38,113 bases of DNA from positions 5,273-43,385 of the forward strand of contig JAABSI010000017.1 in the NCBI GenBank assembly GCA_011390455.1. The letters run 5' to 3'. The notes below the pieces were generated by a model, which saw only the letters and a list, made by a program, of their open reading frames with translations, was not told the origin of the DNA and did no database searches. Position numbers and translations under genes: made by a program. Positions 15,777 to 23,637 of the stretch are shown here, piece by piece (the stretch's first letter is position 1; the number at the start of each line of letters is the position of its first letter). This DNA comes from Trueperaceae bacterium. GTDB lineage: Bacteria > Deinococcota > Deinococci > Deinococcales > Trueperaceae.

Positions 15777-17090
15777 ATGGCGACCGTCGTCCCACGCTCA
15801 GAGCAGTTGTTGGCCTTGCGGCACACGCACGTTCCGCGCGGCGTGGGCGTCGCCCACCCCATCGTGGTCGGAAGCGCCTCGGGCGCCACGGTCTGGGACG
15901 TCGACGGCCGGCCGTTCGTCGACTTCGTCGGGGGCATCGGGGTCCTCAACGTCGGTCACAACCACCCGAAAGTGGCGCAGGCCGTGCGCGCCCAGCTCGA
16001 ACGCTTGAGCCACGTCGCCTTCCAGGTCGCGACGTACGAGCCGTACGTCGCGTTGGCCGAGCGCCTCAACGCACTCGCGCCCGTCCGCGGCCCGGCCAAG
16101 ACGCTGCTCGTGACGACCGGCGCCGAGGCGGTGGAGAACGCGGTCAAGATCGCGCGCGCCGCCACCGGTCGGCCGGGCATCGTCGCGTTCCACCACGGCT
16201 TCCACGGGCGCACGCTGCTCGGGATGACGCTCACCGGCAAGGCCAAGCCCTACCGCCAGTCGTTCGGCCCCTTCGCCCCCGAGGTCTACCAGAGCCCCTT
16301 CCCCTACGGCTATCGCGGCTGGGACACCGAACGCGCCCTGGCGGCCTTCGACGAGCTGATGCTCGCCGAGGTGGCGCCCAACCAGGTGGCGGCCGTGATC
16401 TTCGAACCCGTCCTCGGCGAAGGCGGCTTCGTGCCGGCGCCGCCGGAGTTCGTCGCCGGCCTGCGCGAACGCGCGGACGCGCACGGCTTCCTGCTCATCG
16501 CGGACGAGATCCAGTCCGGGTTCGGGCGCACTGGGCGCCTGTTCGCGCTCGAGCACACGGGCGTCGCGGCCGACCTGGTCACGGTGGCGAAGAGCCTCGC
16601 CGGCGGGTTGCCGCTCGCAGGCGTCATCGGGACCGCGGACCTCATGGACGCCCCGGACGTGGGCGGCCTCGGCGGCACCTACGGTGGCAACCCCTTGGCC
16701 TGCGCCGCCGCCCTCGCCGTGCTCGACGTCTTCGAACGCGAGGCCGTGCTGGAGCGTGCCGTTGCCCTCGGCGAGCAGCTGCGCGCGGAGCTCGAGGCCG
16801 CTGCGGCCCGCTACCCGCAGATCGGAGAGGTCCGGGGCCTCGGCCCCATGCTCGCGATCGAACTCGTCGTCGATCGCGCCACACGCCGGCCGGCGCCCGA
16901 ACTGGCGCGGGCCGTCCTGGACCAGGCACGGGACCGCGGTCTGCTGCTGCTCACCGCCGGCATGCACGGGAACGTGGTGCGCTTCCTCGCTCCGCTGCTC
17001 ATCGACGATGGTGAACTCGACCAGGGCCTGACCGCGCTCCGCGGGGCGCTCGCCGCCGCCCTCGTCCCAGCCGAGGACCCCGCCGTGTGA
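15777..17090 (+). CDS. Class III aminotransferase, GabT-like
   Basis: A 437-residue PLP enzyme that moves an amino group from an omega-amino compound (such as GABA) to an oxo acid. Motifs are TTGAEAVENAVKIAR (113-127, phosphate binding), FHHGFHGRTL (138-147), PVLGEGGF with Glu (~211), IADEIQSGFGRTG with Asp243, and the Schiff-base Lys272 in TVAKSLAGG. The length is normal for 4-aminobutyrate aminotransferases; ornithine-type activity cannot be excluded. GGAGG precedes the ATG. It is the first gene of the PucR-linked operon, followed after 74 bases by the substrate-binding protein gene. Confidence 0.9.
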   Translation: MATVVPRSEQLLALRHTHVPRGVGVAHPIVVGSASGATVWDVDGRPFVDFVGGIGVLNVGHNHPKVAQAVRAQLERLSHVAFQVATYEPYVALAERLNALAPVRGPAKTLLVTTGAEAVENAVKIARAATGRPGIVAFHHGFHGRTLLGMTLTGKAKPYRQSFGPFAPEVYQSPFPYGYRGWDTERALAAFDELMLAEVAPNQVAAVIFEPVLGEGGFVPAPPEFVAGLRERADAHGFLLIADEIQSGFGRTGRLFALEHTGVAADLVTVAKSLAGGLPLAGVIGTADLMDAPDVGGLGGTYGGNPLACAAALAVLDVFEREAVLERAVALGEQLRAELEAAAARYPQIGEVRGLGPMLAIELVVDRATRRPAPELARAVLDQARDRGLLLLTAGMHGNVVRFLAPLLIDDGELDQGLTALRGALAAALVPAEDPAV

Positions 17091-17164
17091 TCCGACCGCC
17101 CGCGCGTCTCGCGCGCTCCGTGCCCCGCCCGCCCCCAACCCACACCCCCACTCAGGAGGCCCCC

Positions 17165-18718
17165 ATGCGCATGCTTCACCGCCTGCTCCTCGCCCTCGCC
17201 ACCGCGCTCACCTTGACCGTGGCGTCCGCCCAGTCCACCGTCGGCATCGCCATCCAAGACGAGCCTTCGAGCCTCGATCCGGTCGAGACGATCCAGCTCA
17301 CCGCGTATCAGGTCCTCAACTACCTGATGGAGCCCTTGGTCTACATCGGGCCGGACAGCAACCCGCACGGTTGGGTCGCCGAGTCCTGGACGATCAACGA
17401 GGACGGCACCGTCATCGACTTCACCATTCGCGAAGGACGGCTCTTCCACGACGGCACCCCGATCGACGCCGAGGCCGTGGCCTTCTCGTTCCAGCGGCAC
17501 CTGGATCCGGAAACGCCATCGGCGAACCGCACCGGCCTAGGCACCCTCGAGACGGTCGAGGTCACCGGTCCGGACACGGTGCGCTTCACGTACAGCGCGC
17601 CCTACGCGCCGGTCTGGACCTCCCTCGCGAGCCCGTTCTACGGCATGGTCTCCCCCACGGCGGTCGCGGCGCTGGGCGAAGACTTCGGTCGCAACGTCGT
17701 CGGCTCGGGTCCGTTCGAGCTCGAGAGCTGGACGCCGGCGACCGGGTTCAGCCTGGTCAAGGTCGACGGCTACACCTCGCCGCGGATCGACGTCGAGAAC
17801 CAGGGCGAGATGATGATCGACCGGCTCAACATCCTCATCCTGCCCGAGGAGGGCAGCCGCGTCGCAGCGCTCGAGACCGGCCTCATCCACTTCGGCGACG
17901 CCCCCCGCGGCGACATCGACCGCTTGCGCGAGGACCCGCGCTACTCGGTCGTCATCAACGAGAACAACAACTCGTACACGATGCTCGAGGTCAACCCCTT
18001 CCTGCCGCCGATGGACGACGTGCGGGTGCGGCAGGCGGTCGCGCACGCCCTGAACATCGAGGACATCGCCTTCATCGCCTACGAGGGCTACGCGACGGCG
18101 AACTACACCCCCGTGCCCCTCGGCAACACCGGCTACCGCGAGGCCATCGGCGAGGAGTACGGCTACCGCCAGGACCTCGAACGCAGCGCCGAGCTCCTGC
18201 GCGAGGCCGGGTACGAGCAGAACGCCGCCGGCGTGTGGGCCAAGGACGGCGAGCCGCTCGAGCTGATCTTGTGGACCTACACCCTCCCCAACGGGATGAA
18301 GGGCGGTCAGCTCATCCAACAGCAGCTGCTCGACGCCGGCTTCGCGGTCGACTTCCAGACCTTCGAGGTCGCGTCGATGATCGGGCAGTTGGCGGAGCGC
18401 AAGCACCACCTCAACTTCATGTGGTGGTCCGGTTGGGATCCGATCTTCCTCACCTACGTGTTCCGCACCCCCGGCTGGGCCGGTGGCTACCAGAACCCCG
18501 AGCTCGACGCCATCCTCGACCGCGCGGCCACCGAGCTCGATCCGGTCGCGCGCCAGGCGATCGCCGAAGAAGCGCAGATCTTCCTGCTCGAGGACGTCGG
18601 CGTCATCCCGATCGGCACCGACTGGAGCGTGTTCCTGACCCGCTCCGACCTGCTCGAGGGTCTCGAGCTCGACGCGCTCGGCTTCGTGCTGCTCAACGAC
18701 GCTCGCCTGACGAACTGA
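17165..18718 (+). CDS. ABC transporter substrate-binding protein, family 5 (peptide/opine/nickel)
   Basis: A 517-residue exported protein with a Sec signal peptide ending ASA-Q, no lipobox. The SBP_bac_5 pattern is clear: QDEPSSLDPVET, the ligand-domain opening WTINEDGTVIDFTIREG, then VVGSGPFELESW and RVRQAVAHALNIEDI. Such proteins capture di/oligopeptides, opines or other amine compounds for ABC import. The ATG at 17165 follows AGGAGG at 7 bases. The two permease genes follow after a strong stem-loop, which would keep this protein in excess over the permeases. Confidence 0.92.
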   Translation: MRMLHRLLLALATALTLTVASAQSTVGIAIQDEPSSLDPVETIQLTAYQVLNYLMEPLVYIGPDSNPHGWVAESWTINEDGTVIDFTIREGRLFHDGTPIDAEAVAFSFQRHLDPETPSANRTGLGTLETVEVTGPDTVRFTYSAPYAPVWTSLASPFYGMVSPTAVAALGEDFGRNVVGSGPFELESWTPATGFSLVKVDGYTSPRIDVENQGEMMIDRLNILILPEEGSRVAALETGLIHFGDAPRGDIDRLREDPRYSVVINENNNSYTMLEVNPFLPPMDDVRVRQAVAHALNIEDIAFIAYEGYATANYTPVPLGNTGYREAIGEEYGYRQDLERSAELLREAGYEQNAAGVWAKDGEPLELILWTYTLPNGMKGGQLIQQQLLDAGFAVDFQTFEVASMIGQLAERKHHLNFMWWSGWDPIFLTYVFRTPGWAGGYQNPELDAILDRAATELDPVARQAIAEEAQIFLLEDVGVIPIGTDWSVFLTRSDLLEGLELDALGFVLLNDARLTN

Positions 18719-18725
18719 GTTCCCC

Positions 18726-18759
18726 GTGGTGGGCGGCGGCGGAAACCGCCGCCCACCAC
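18726..18759 (+). terminator. Intercistronic stem-loop between binding protein and permease genes
   Basis: Perfect 14-bp stem, GTGGTGGGCGGCGG (18726-18739) / CCGCCGCCCACCAC (18746-18759), with loop CGGAAA, starting 7 bases after the binding-protein stop. There is no T-run. Such structures typically protect the upstream mRNA and reduce read-through to the permeases. Confidence 0.75.
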
Positions 18760-19706
18760 GCCTTATCGGGAGGCGGACCCCCATCGCGACCTATCTTGCC
18801 CGCCGTCTGCTCGTCACCATCCCCGTGCTGCTCACCATCACGGCGCTGGTGTTCTCCATGCAGCTTCTCTTGCCCGGGGACCCCGTCGACATGATGACCC
18901 TCGGCCAATCGATCGACGCGGCCCAGAAGGACGCCTTGCGCCGCGAGCTGGGGCTCGACCGGCCCGTGCACGAGCAATACTTCGGCTTCCTCGGCGGCTT
19001 GGTGCAGGGCGACCTCGGCACGTCGGTGCGCACGCGCCGTCCGGTCGCGGAGGAGATCGTCCAGCGCTACCCCAACACCCTCAAGCTCGCCGCCGCCGGC
19101 ATGCTCGTCGCGGTCGTGATCGGCGTCTTGGCCGGGGTGATCGCCGCCATCTTCCGCGACACCTTCGTGGACCTGGCGGTGTCGCTGTTGGCGACGCTGG
19201 GGCTGTCGGTGCCGGCGTTCTGGTTGGGGTTGGTCCTGATCTTCGAGTTCGGCGTGGAGCGCCCCTGGCTGCCGGTCCTCGGCTACGAGTCGTGGCGGCA
19301 CCTGGTGCTGCCGGGGGTCACGCTCGGTCTGATCCTCTCGGCGGCGATCGCGCGCATGGTGCGCTCGTCGCTGCTCGACGTCCTGCGCCTCGACTACATC
19401 CGGACGGCGCACGCCAAGGGGCTCGCCGCCACCCGGGTGCTGTGGCGCCACGCGATGGCCAACGCGATGCTTCCGGTGCTCACCGTGATCGGTCTGCAGA
19501 TCGGCGGTCTCTTGGGCGGCGCCTTCATCATCGAGGTCGTGTTCGCCTTCCCCGGCATCGGGGACCTGGCGATCAAAGCCATCCAGTTCCGGGACTTCCC
19601 GCTCATCCAAGGGGTGACGCTCGTCGTCGCGGTGACCACGGTCCTCCTCAACCTCGTCATCGACGTGCTCTACGGCGTCGTGAACCCTCAGGTGCAGTTC
19701 CGGTGA
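18726..19706 (+). CDS. ABC transporter permease, DppB type
   Basis: Inner-membrane permease with six predicted helices. Its N-terminal region (YLARRLLVTIPVLLTITALV, LLPGDPVDMM, LRRELGLDRPVHEQY) is the standard DppB/OppB form, and the EAA-type loop lies at YIRTAHAKGLAATRVLWRHA. The only canonical in-frame starts are GTGs at 18726 and 18729, both inside the intercistronic stem and without a ribosome site. They add a 19-residue leader unlike the family. GGGAGG stands in front of an ATC at 18783 where the family's usual N-terminus begins (Ile-Ala-Thr-Tyr-Leu-Ala-Arg-Arg), so AUC initiation is likely. It overlaps the next gene by 4 bases. Confidence 0.88.
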   Translation: MVGGGGNRRPPRLIGRRTPIATYLARRLLVTIPVLLTITALVFSMQLLLPGDPVDMMTLGQSIDAAQKDALRRELGLDRPVHEQYFGFLGGLVQGDLGTSVRTRRPVAEEIVQRYPNTLKLAAAGMLVAVVIGVLAGVIAAIFRDTFVDLAVSLLATLGLSVPAFWLGLVLIFEFGVERPWLPVLGYESWRHLVLPGVTLGLILSAAIARMVRSSLLDVLRLDYIRTAHAKGLAATRVLWRHAMANAMLPVLTVIGLQIGGLLGGAFIIEVVFAFPGIGDLAIKAIQFRDFPLIQGVTLVVAVTTVLLNLVIDVLYGVVNPQVQFR

Positions 19707-20575
19707 GCGCGCCCGCGACCACCACGTCCGAGCCCCGGCGGCGCTCCTGGCAGATGGGCCACCTCGGCCGCTCGCCCTCCTTCTGGCTGGGCGGCGGCAT
19801 CGTCGGCGCGCTCCTGCTGATCGCCGTGATCGGGCCTTGGGTCGTTCCGGGCGACCCCTTCGCGATGAGCATCCGCGAGCGCCTGCAGCCCCCCTCGCAG
19901 GCACACCTGCTCGGCACGGACGAGTTCGGCCGCGACGTGCTCGCGCGGCTCGTGCACGGCAGCCGCCTCACCCTGCAGATCGGCATCGTTTCGGTCGGGA
20001 TCGCGCTCCTCGTCGGTGGCCTCCTGGGGGTGGTGTCGGGCTTCGTCGGCGGTTGGTTCGACGTGGCGATGATGGGCCTGGTCGATGTGCTGCTCGCCTT
20101 CCCGGCGATCCTGTTGGCGCTGGCGATCATCGCGGTGCTCGGGCCCGGGCTCACGAACACGATGATCGCCGTGGGCATCGCCTCCATCCCCGGGTTCGCC
20201 CGGGTGGTGCGGGCCGCCACCCTCGAGGTCAAGGAGCGGGTCTTCGTCGAGGCGGCGCGCGCGCTCGGCGGCTCCGCCGCGCACGTGATGTTCCGCCACG
20301 TCGGGAGCAACATCATGTCGCCGCTGATCGTGCTCGTGACGCTCCAGTTCCCGATCGCGCTGCTCAGCAGCGCGGCGCTCGGCTTCGTCGGGCTGGGGGC
20401 CCAGCCACCCGACCCCGAATGGGGGGCGATGCTCGTGTCCGCGCGCGACTACCTTCGGCGGGCCCCGTGGCTCGTGAACGCACCCGGGTTCGCCATCGTG
20501 CTGACCGTGCTCGGCTTCAACCTGCTGGGGAACGCCCTGCGCGACGCGCTCGACCCGACGCAGCGGGGCACATGA
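19703..20575 (+). CDS. ABC transporter permease, DppC type
   Basis: A 290-residue partner permease: cytoplasmic N-terminus, a first helix near 30-50, then LGTDEFGRDVLARLVHGSRL (typical DppC/OppC loop) and five further helices. An EAA loop sits at VFVEAARALGGSAAHVMFRH, and the late sequence has DPEWGAMLVSARDYL. The GTG start at 19703 overlaps the upstream stop (GTGA), implying coupled translation. With DppB it forms the channel. No ATP-binding subunit genes follow, so ATPases must come from another locus. Confidence 0.92.
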   Translation: MSAPATTTSEPRRRSWQMGHLGRSPSFWLGGGIVGALLLIAVIGPWVVPGDPFAMSIRERLQPPSQAHLLGTDEFGRDVLARLVHGSRLTLQIGIVSVGIALLVGGLLGVVSGFVGGWFDVAMMGLVDVLLAFPAILLALAIIAVLGPGLTNTMIAVGIASIPGFARVVRAATLEVKERVFVEAARALGGSAAHVMFRHVGSNIMSPLIVLVTLQFPIALLSSAALGFVGLGAQPPDPEWGAMLVSARDYLRRAPWLVNAPGFAIVLTVLGFNLLGNALRDALDPTQRGT

Positions 20576-20585
20576 GGAGGACGCC

Positions 20586-21281
20586 ATGATCGTCGTCTAC
20601 CAAGGGGCCGGTACCGGCGACCCCACCCGCGAAGGCATCCAGGCCTTCCTGACCTCGGTCGGCCTGCCGTGGCGCGGGGTCGGGCCCGAGGACCTCACCG
20701 AGGAGGGTCTGGCCGACGCGACCGCCGTCTACTGGCCCGGCGGCTGGGCCTGGCCGTACATCCGCGACGTCCCCCCCGAAGGCAAGCGCGCCGTGCGCGC
20801 TCTGGTGGCGCGCGGCGGGGCCTACGTGGGCGTGTGCGCCGGTGCGTACCACGCCGCCGACCTGATCAAGTGGGAGGGGCGCTTCACCGAGTACGACCTC
20901 GACCTGTTCAAGGGTCTCGCCGTCGGACCGATCGACGCGATCGAGCCCTGGAAGGGCTGGCGCGCCACCGACCTCGTGCTCCACGACCACCCCGTCCATG
21001 CCGGAGACGAGCGCCACAGCGCCGTCTACTGGGGCGGCCCGGCGCTCCACCCACACCCCAAGCAGCCGACCACCGTGCTCGCGAGCTACGCCGCGACCGG
21101 GGACCCGGCGGCGGTGACCTTCGCCTACGACCAGGGCCAGGTGCTGCTGATGGGCTGCCACCTGGAGCTCGGCTGGGACGCGGAGGCGCGTCGCTGGGAC
21201 CTGGAAGGCGGCCATGGCGCGCAGTGGCCGTGGCTCGAGCGGGCCGTGCGCTGGACCCTCGACCAGGGACGCGCTCGATGA
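20586..21281 (+). CDS. BPL_N domain protein (glutamine-amidotransferase-like fold)
   Basis: A 231-residue cytoplasmic protein of the 'biotin-protein ligase N-terminal' family, a class I glutamine-amidotransferase-like fold. The nucleophile-elbow sequence GAYVGVCAGAYHA carries Cys84, and GHGAQWPWLE near the end fits the family C-terminus. YWPGGWAWPYI and AVYWGGPAL are also family-like. It is not joined to a ligase domain; stand-alone forms occur in catabolic operons but have no assigned reaction. GAGGAGG precedes the ATG, 10 bases after the DppC stop, and the gene overlaps the SDR gene by 4 bases. Confidence 0.8.
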   Translation: MIVVYQGAGTGDPTREGIQAFLTSVGLPWRGVGPEDLTEEGLADATAVYWPGGWAWPYIRDVPPEGKRAVRALVARGGAYVGVCAGAYHAADLIKWEGRFTEYDLDLFKGLAVGPIDAIEPWKGWRATDLVLHDHPVHAGDERHSAVYWGGPALHPHPKQPTTVLASYAATGDPAAVTFAYDQGQVLLMGCHLELGWDAEARRWDLEGGHGAQWPWLERAVRWTLDQGRAR

Positions 21282-22084
21282 TCGGCCACGCCGGCCGCCG
21301 CGTCGCGGTCACCGGCGCCGCGCGCGGCATCGGTCTCGCGATCGCGCGCGCCTTCCACGCTGTGGGTGCGCGCGTCGCGCTCGGCGACCTCGACGGCGCG
21401 GGCGCCGACACCGCCGCCCGCAGGCTGGGCGGCGAGGCGCGGGGCGACGCGCTGGACGTGCGCGACCCCGCGTCGGTGGGGCGTTGGGCGGACGGTCTCG
21501 AGGCCGCCTGGGGCGGCGTCGACGTGCTCGTGAGCAACGCCGGCGTCTACCCCGCCGACGCCTTCCTCGACCTGCCCGCCGAGCGCTGGGACGCCGTGCT
21601 CGACGTCAACCTGCGCGGCGCCTTCCTCGTGTGCCAGCGCTTCGCGCGCGGCATGGCGGCCCGCGGCGAAGGGGGCGCGATCGTCACGATCGCCTCGGGC
21701 TCGGCGCGCTTCGCGCGGGTGGGCGCCGCCCATTACGGGGCCTCCAAGGCGGGGCTGTTGGCACTGACGCGGACGATGGCGCTGGAGCTGGCGCCCCACC
21801 GGATTCGGGTCAACGCGGTGTCGCCAGGCATCGTCGACGTGCCCGAGGGGCCGCCGCTGGCACCCGCGTACCGAGAAGCCATGACCGCCCAAGTGCCCTG
21901 GGGGCGCATGGGCACGCCCGAGGACGTGGCCGCGGCGGTGCTGCTGGTCGCCGACCCGGCGCTCGACTACCTGACGGGCGAGGAGCTCCGGATCGACGGC
22001 GGCCTCGCGGCCGGCCGCTACGGCATCCCGGTCAGCGGATCGCTCCCGAACGAGGACGACCGCCAAGGAGGCGCGAAGGCATGA
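21278..22084 (+). CDS. Short-chain dehydrogenase/reductase (first)
   Basis: A 268-residue classical SDR: cofactor motif TGAARGIG (12-19), NAG (87-89), catalytic Ser in IASGS (~140-142) and Tyr153-x3-Lys157 in HYGASKAG. Asp at the end of the second beta strand (GDLDGA) favours NAD over NADP. It oxidises or reduces an alcohol/ketone intermediate, identity unknown. ATGA overlap with the preceding gene and again with the following deacetylase gene shows a tightly coupled operon. The C-terminal ~20 residues after LRIDGGLA are longer than usual. Confidence 0.9.
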   Translation: MIGHAGRRVAVTGAARGIGLAIARAFHAVGARVALGDLDGAGADTAARRLGGEARGDALDVRDPASVGRWADGLEAAWGGVDVLVSNAGVYPADAFLDLPAERWDAVLDVNLRGAFLVCQRFARGMAARGEGGAIVTIASGSARFARVGAAHYGASKAGLLALTRTMALELAPHRIRVNAVSPGIVDVPEGPPLAPAYREAMTAQVPWGRMGTPEDVAAAVLLVADPALDYLTGEELRIDGGLAAGRYGIPVSGSLPNEDDRQGGAKA

Positions 22085-22887
22085 GGACGATCACCTGGAA
22101 GGGCGGCGCGCGCTGCGCCGTCTCGCTCGGCATCGACGTCGACGGCGAGAGCCTGTGGCTGTCGCGCGACCCCGAGAACGCCCGCCGGCCTGGGATCCTG
22201 TCTCAGGGCGCCTACGGCCCCAAGGTGGGCGTGCCGCTCCTGCTCGACCTGCTCGAGCGCTTCGCCATGCGCGCGACCTTCTTCGTGCCCGGCTGGGTCG
22301 CCGAGCAGTACCCGGACGTCGTCGCGCGGATCCACCGCATGGGCCACGAGGTGGGCCACCACGGCTACCAACACGAGTGGCCCGACCCCGACCGCCCCGA
22401 CGAGGAGGAAGCCCGCTTCCTCGAGGGGATGGCGGCGCTCGAACGCGTCACCGGCGCACGCCCCGTCGGCTTCCGCTCGCCGGCGTGGGAGCTGACGCCG
22501 CGGACGCTGCCGCTCCTGCGCGAGCACGGGTTCGCCTACTCGTCGAACCTCATGGACGACCTGGCGCCCTACGTGCACCCCGAGGGCCTAGTGGAGCTGC
22601 CGGTCCAGTGGCTGCTCGACGACGCACCGTACTTCATGTTCCAGACGCGACCGCCGTCGCGTCCGATCTGGCCCGCGGAGCTGGTCGAGAAGGCCTGGCT
22701 CGAGGAGTTCCACGGGCTGTACGCGCTCGGCGGCCACTTCAACCTCACGGTCCACCCGCAGTTCATCGGCCGGCCCGGGCGCCTGCGCATGCTCGAGCGC
22801 GTCCTGTCGACCGTGCTGTCGTACCCGGACGTGTGGGTCGCGCCGCTGCGCGACGTCGCCGCCTTCTGGAAGGAGGCGCACGGGTGA
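22081..22887 (+). CDS. NodB-type polysaccharide deacetylase family hydrolase
   Basis: A 268-residue cytoplasmic hydrolase with the NodB fold: first motif SLGIDVDGES with the metal/catalytic Asp pair, second motif GHEVGHHGYQHEW, FRSPAW as third motif, and HFNLTVHPQFIG near the C-terminus. There is no signal peptide, and the pattern is closest to the PuuE-like (cofactor-free allantoinase, cyclic-imide or formamide hydrolase) branch and not to chitin or peptidoglycan deacetylases. Within an operon of small-molecule enzymes it most likely hydrolyses an amide or cyclic amide of the imported compound. ATGA overlap upstream, GTGA overlap downstream. Confidence 0.85.
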   Translation: MRTITWKGGARCAVSLGIDVDGESLWLSRDPENARRPGILSQGAYGPKVGVPLLLDLLERFAMRATFFVPGWVAEQYPDVVARIHRMGHEVGHHGYQHEWPDPDRPDEEEARFLEGMAALERVTGARPVGFRSPAWELTPRTLPLLREHGFAYSSNLMDDLAPYVHPEGLVELPVQWLLDDAPYFMFQTRPPSRPIWPAELVEKAWLEEFHGLYALGGHFNLTVHPQFIGRPGRLRMLERVLSTVLSYPDVWVAPLRDVAAFWKEAHG

Positions 22888-23612
22888 TCGATGGGCCCGT
22901 CGCCGTCGTCACCGGCGCGGGCCGCGGCATCGGCCGGGCGGTCGCCGAGCGCCTCGTGCGGGACGGCTGGCGGGTGGCGCTCGTCGACCGCGACGAGGCC
23001 GTGCTGGAGGAGGTGCGCCTGCTCGCGGACGGCTCGGCCCAGGTCGCCCCCTTCGTCGCCGACGTCGGGGACGAGGCTTCGGTGGCGCGCCTCGCCGACG
23101 CCGTGCGCGCCACCTTCGGCGGGGTGCGGGCGCTGGTGAACAACGCCGGCATCGGCGGCACCGGCACGCCCCTCGAGGAGCTGACGCTGGACGCTTGGAA
23201 CGAGATGCTCCGCGTCGACCTCACTTCGTTGCTCCTGATGTGCCGCGCCTTCGCCCCCGACCTCAAAGCCGACGGAGCGGGCCGCGTCGTCAACCTCGGC
23301 TCGGTCAGCGCCCGCATCGGGGTCGCGGGCAGCACCGCGTACACCGCCGCCAAGGGCGGCGTGGAGGCCTTCAGCCGCAGCCTGGCGCGCGAATGGGCGC
23401 CGCACCGGGTCACGGTCAACGTGGTGGCGCCGGGCGTGATCGACACCGACATGGCGCGCCGCCGTGGCCTCGACCACCAGCGCGCCCTGATCCCCTGGCA
23501 CCGCATCGGCCGCCCCGACGACGTCGCGGGCGCCGTCGCCTACCTGGTCTCGCCCGAGGCCGAGTTCATGACCGGTCAGGTGCTGCACCTGAACGGTGGC
23601 GCGGCGATGTGA
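22884..23612 (+). CDS. Short-chain dehydrogenase/reductase (second)
   Basis: A 242-residue classical SDR: TGAGRGIG (10-17), NNAG (86-89), Ser140 in NLGSVSAR, Tyr153-x3-Lys157 in AYTAAKGG, and the end FMTGQVLHLNGGAAM. Asp35 suggests NAD dependence. It starts with GTG at 22884 overlapping the deacetylase stop, with AAGGAGG upstream. It shares only the family pattern with the other SDR of this operon, so the two probably act on different steps. Confidence 0.9.
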   Translation: MIDGPVAVVTGAGRGIGRAVAERLVRDGWRVALVDRDEAVLEEVRLLADGSAQVAPFVADVGDEASVARLADAVRATFGGVRALVNNAGIGGTGTPLEELTLDAWNEMLRVDLTSLLLMCRAFAPDLKADGAGRVVNLGSVSARIGVAGSTAYTAAKGGVEAFSRSLAREWAPHRVTVNVVAPGVIDTDMARRRGLDHQRALIPWHRIGRPDDVAGAVAYLVSPEAEFMTGQVLHLNGGAAM

Positions 23613-23637
23613 CCGCGCCGCACCCCGAGGAGTCCCG

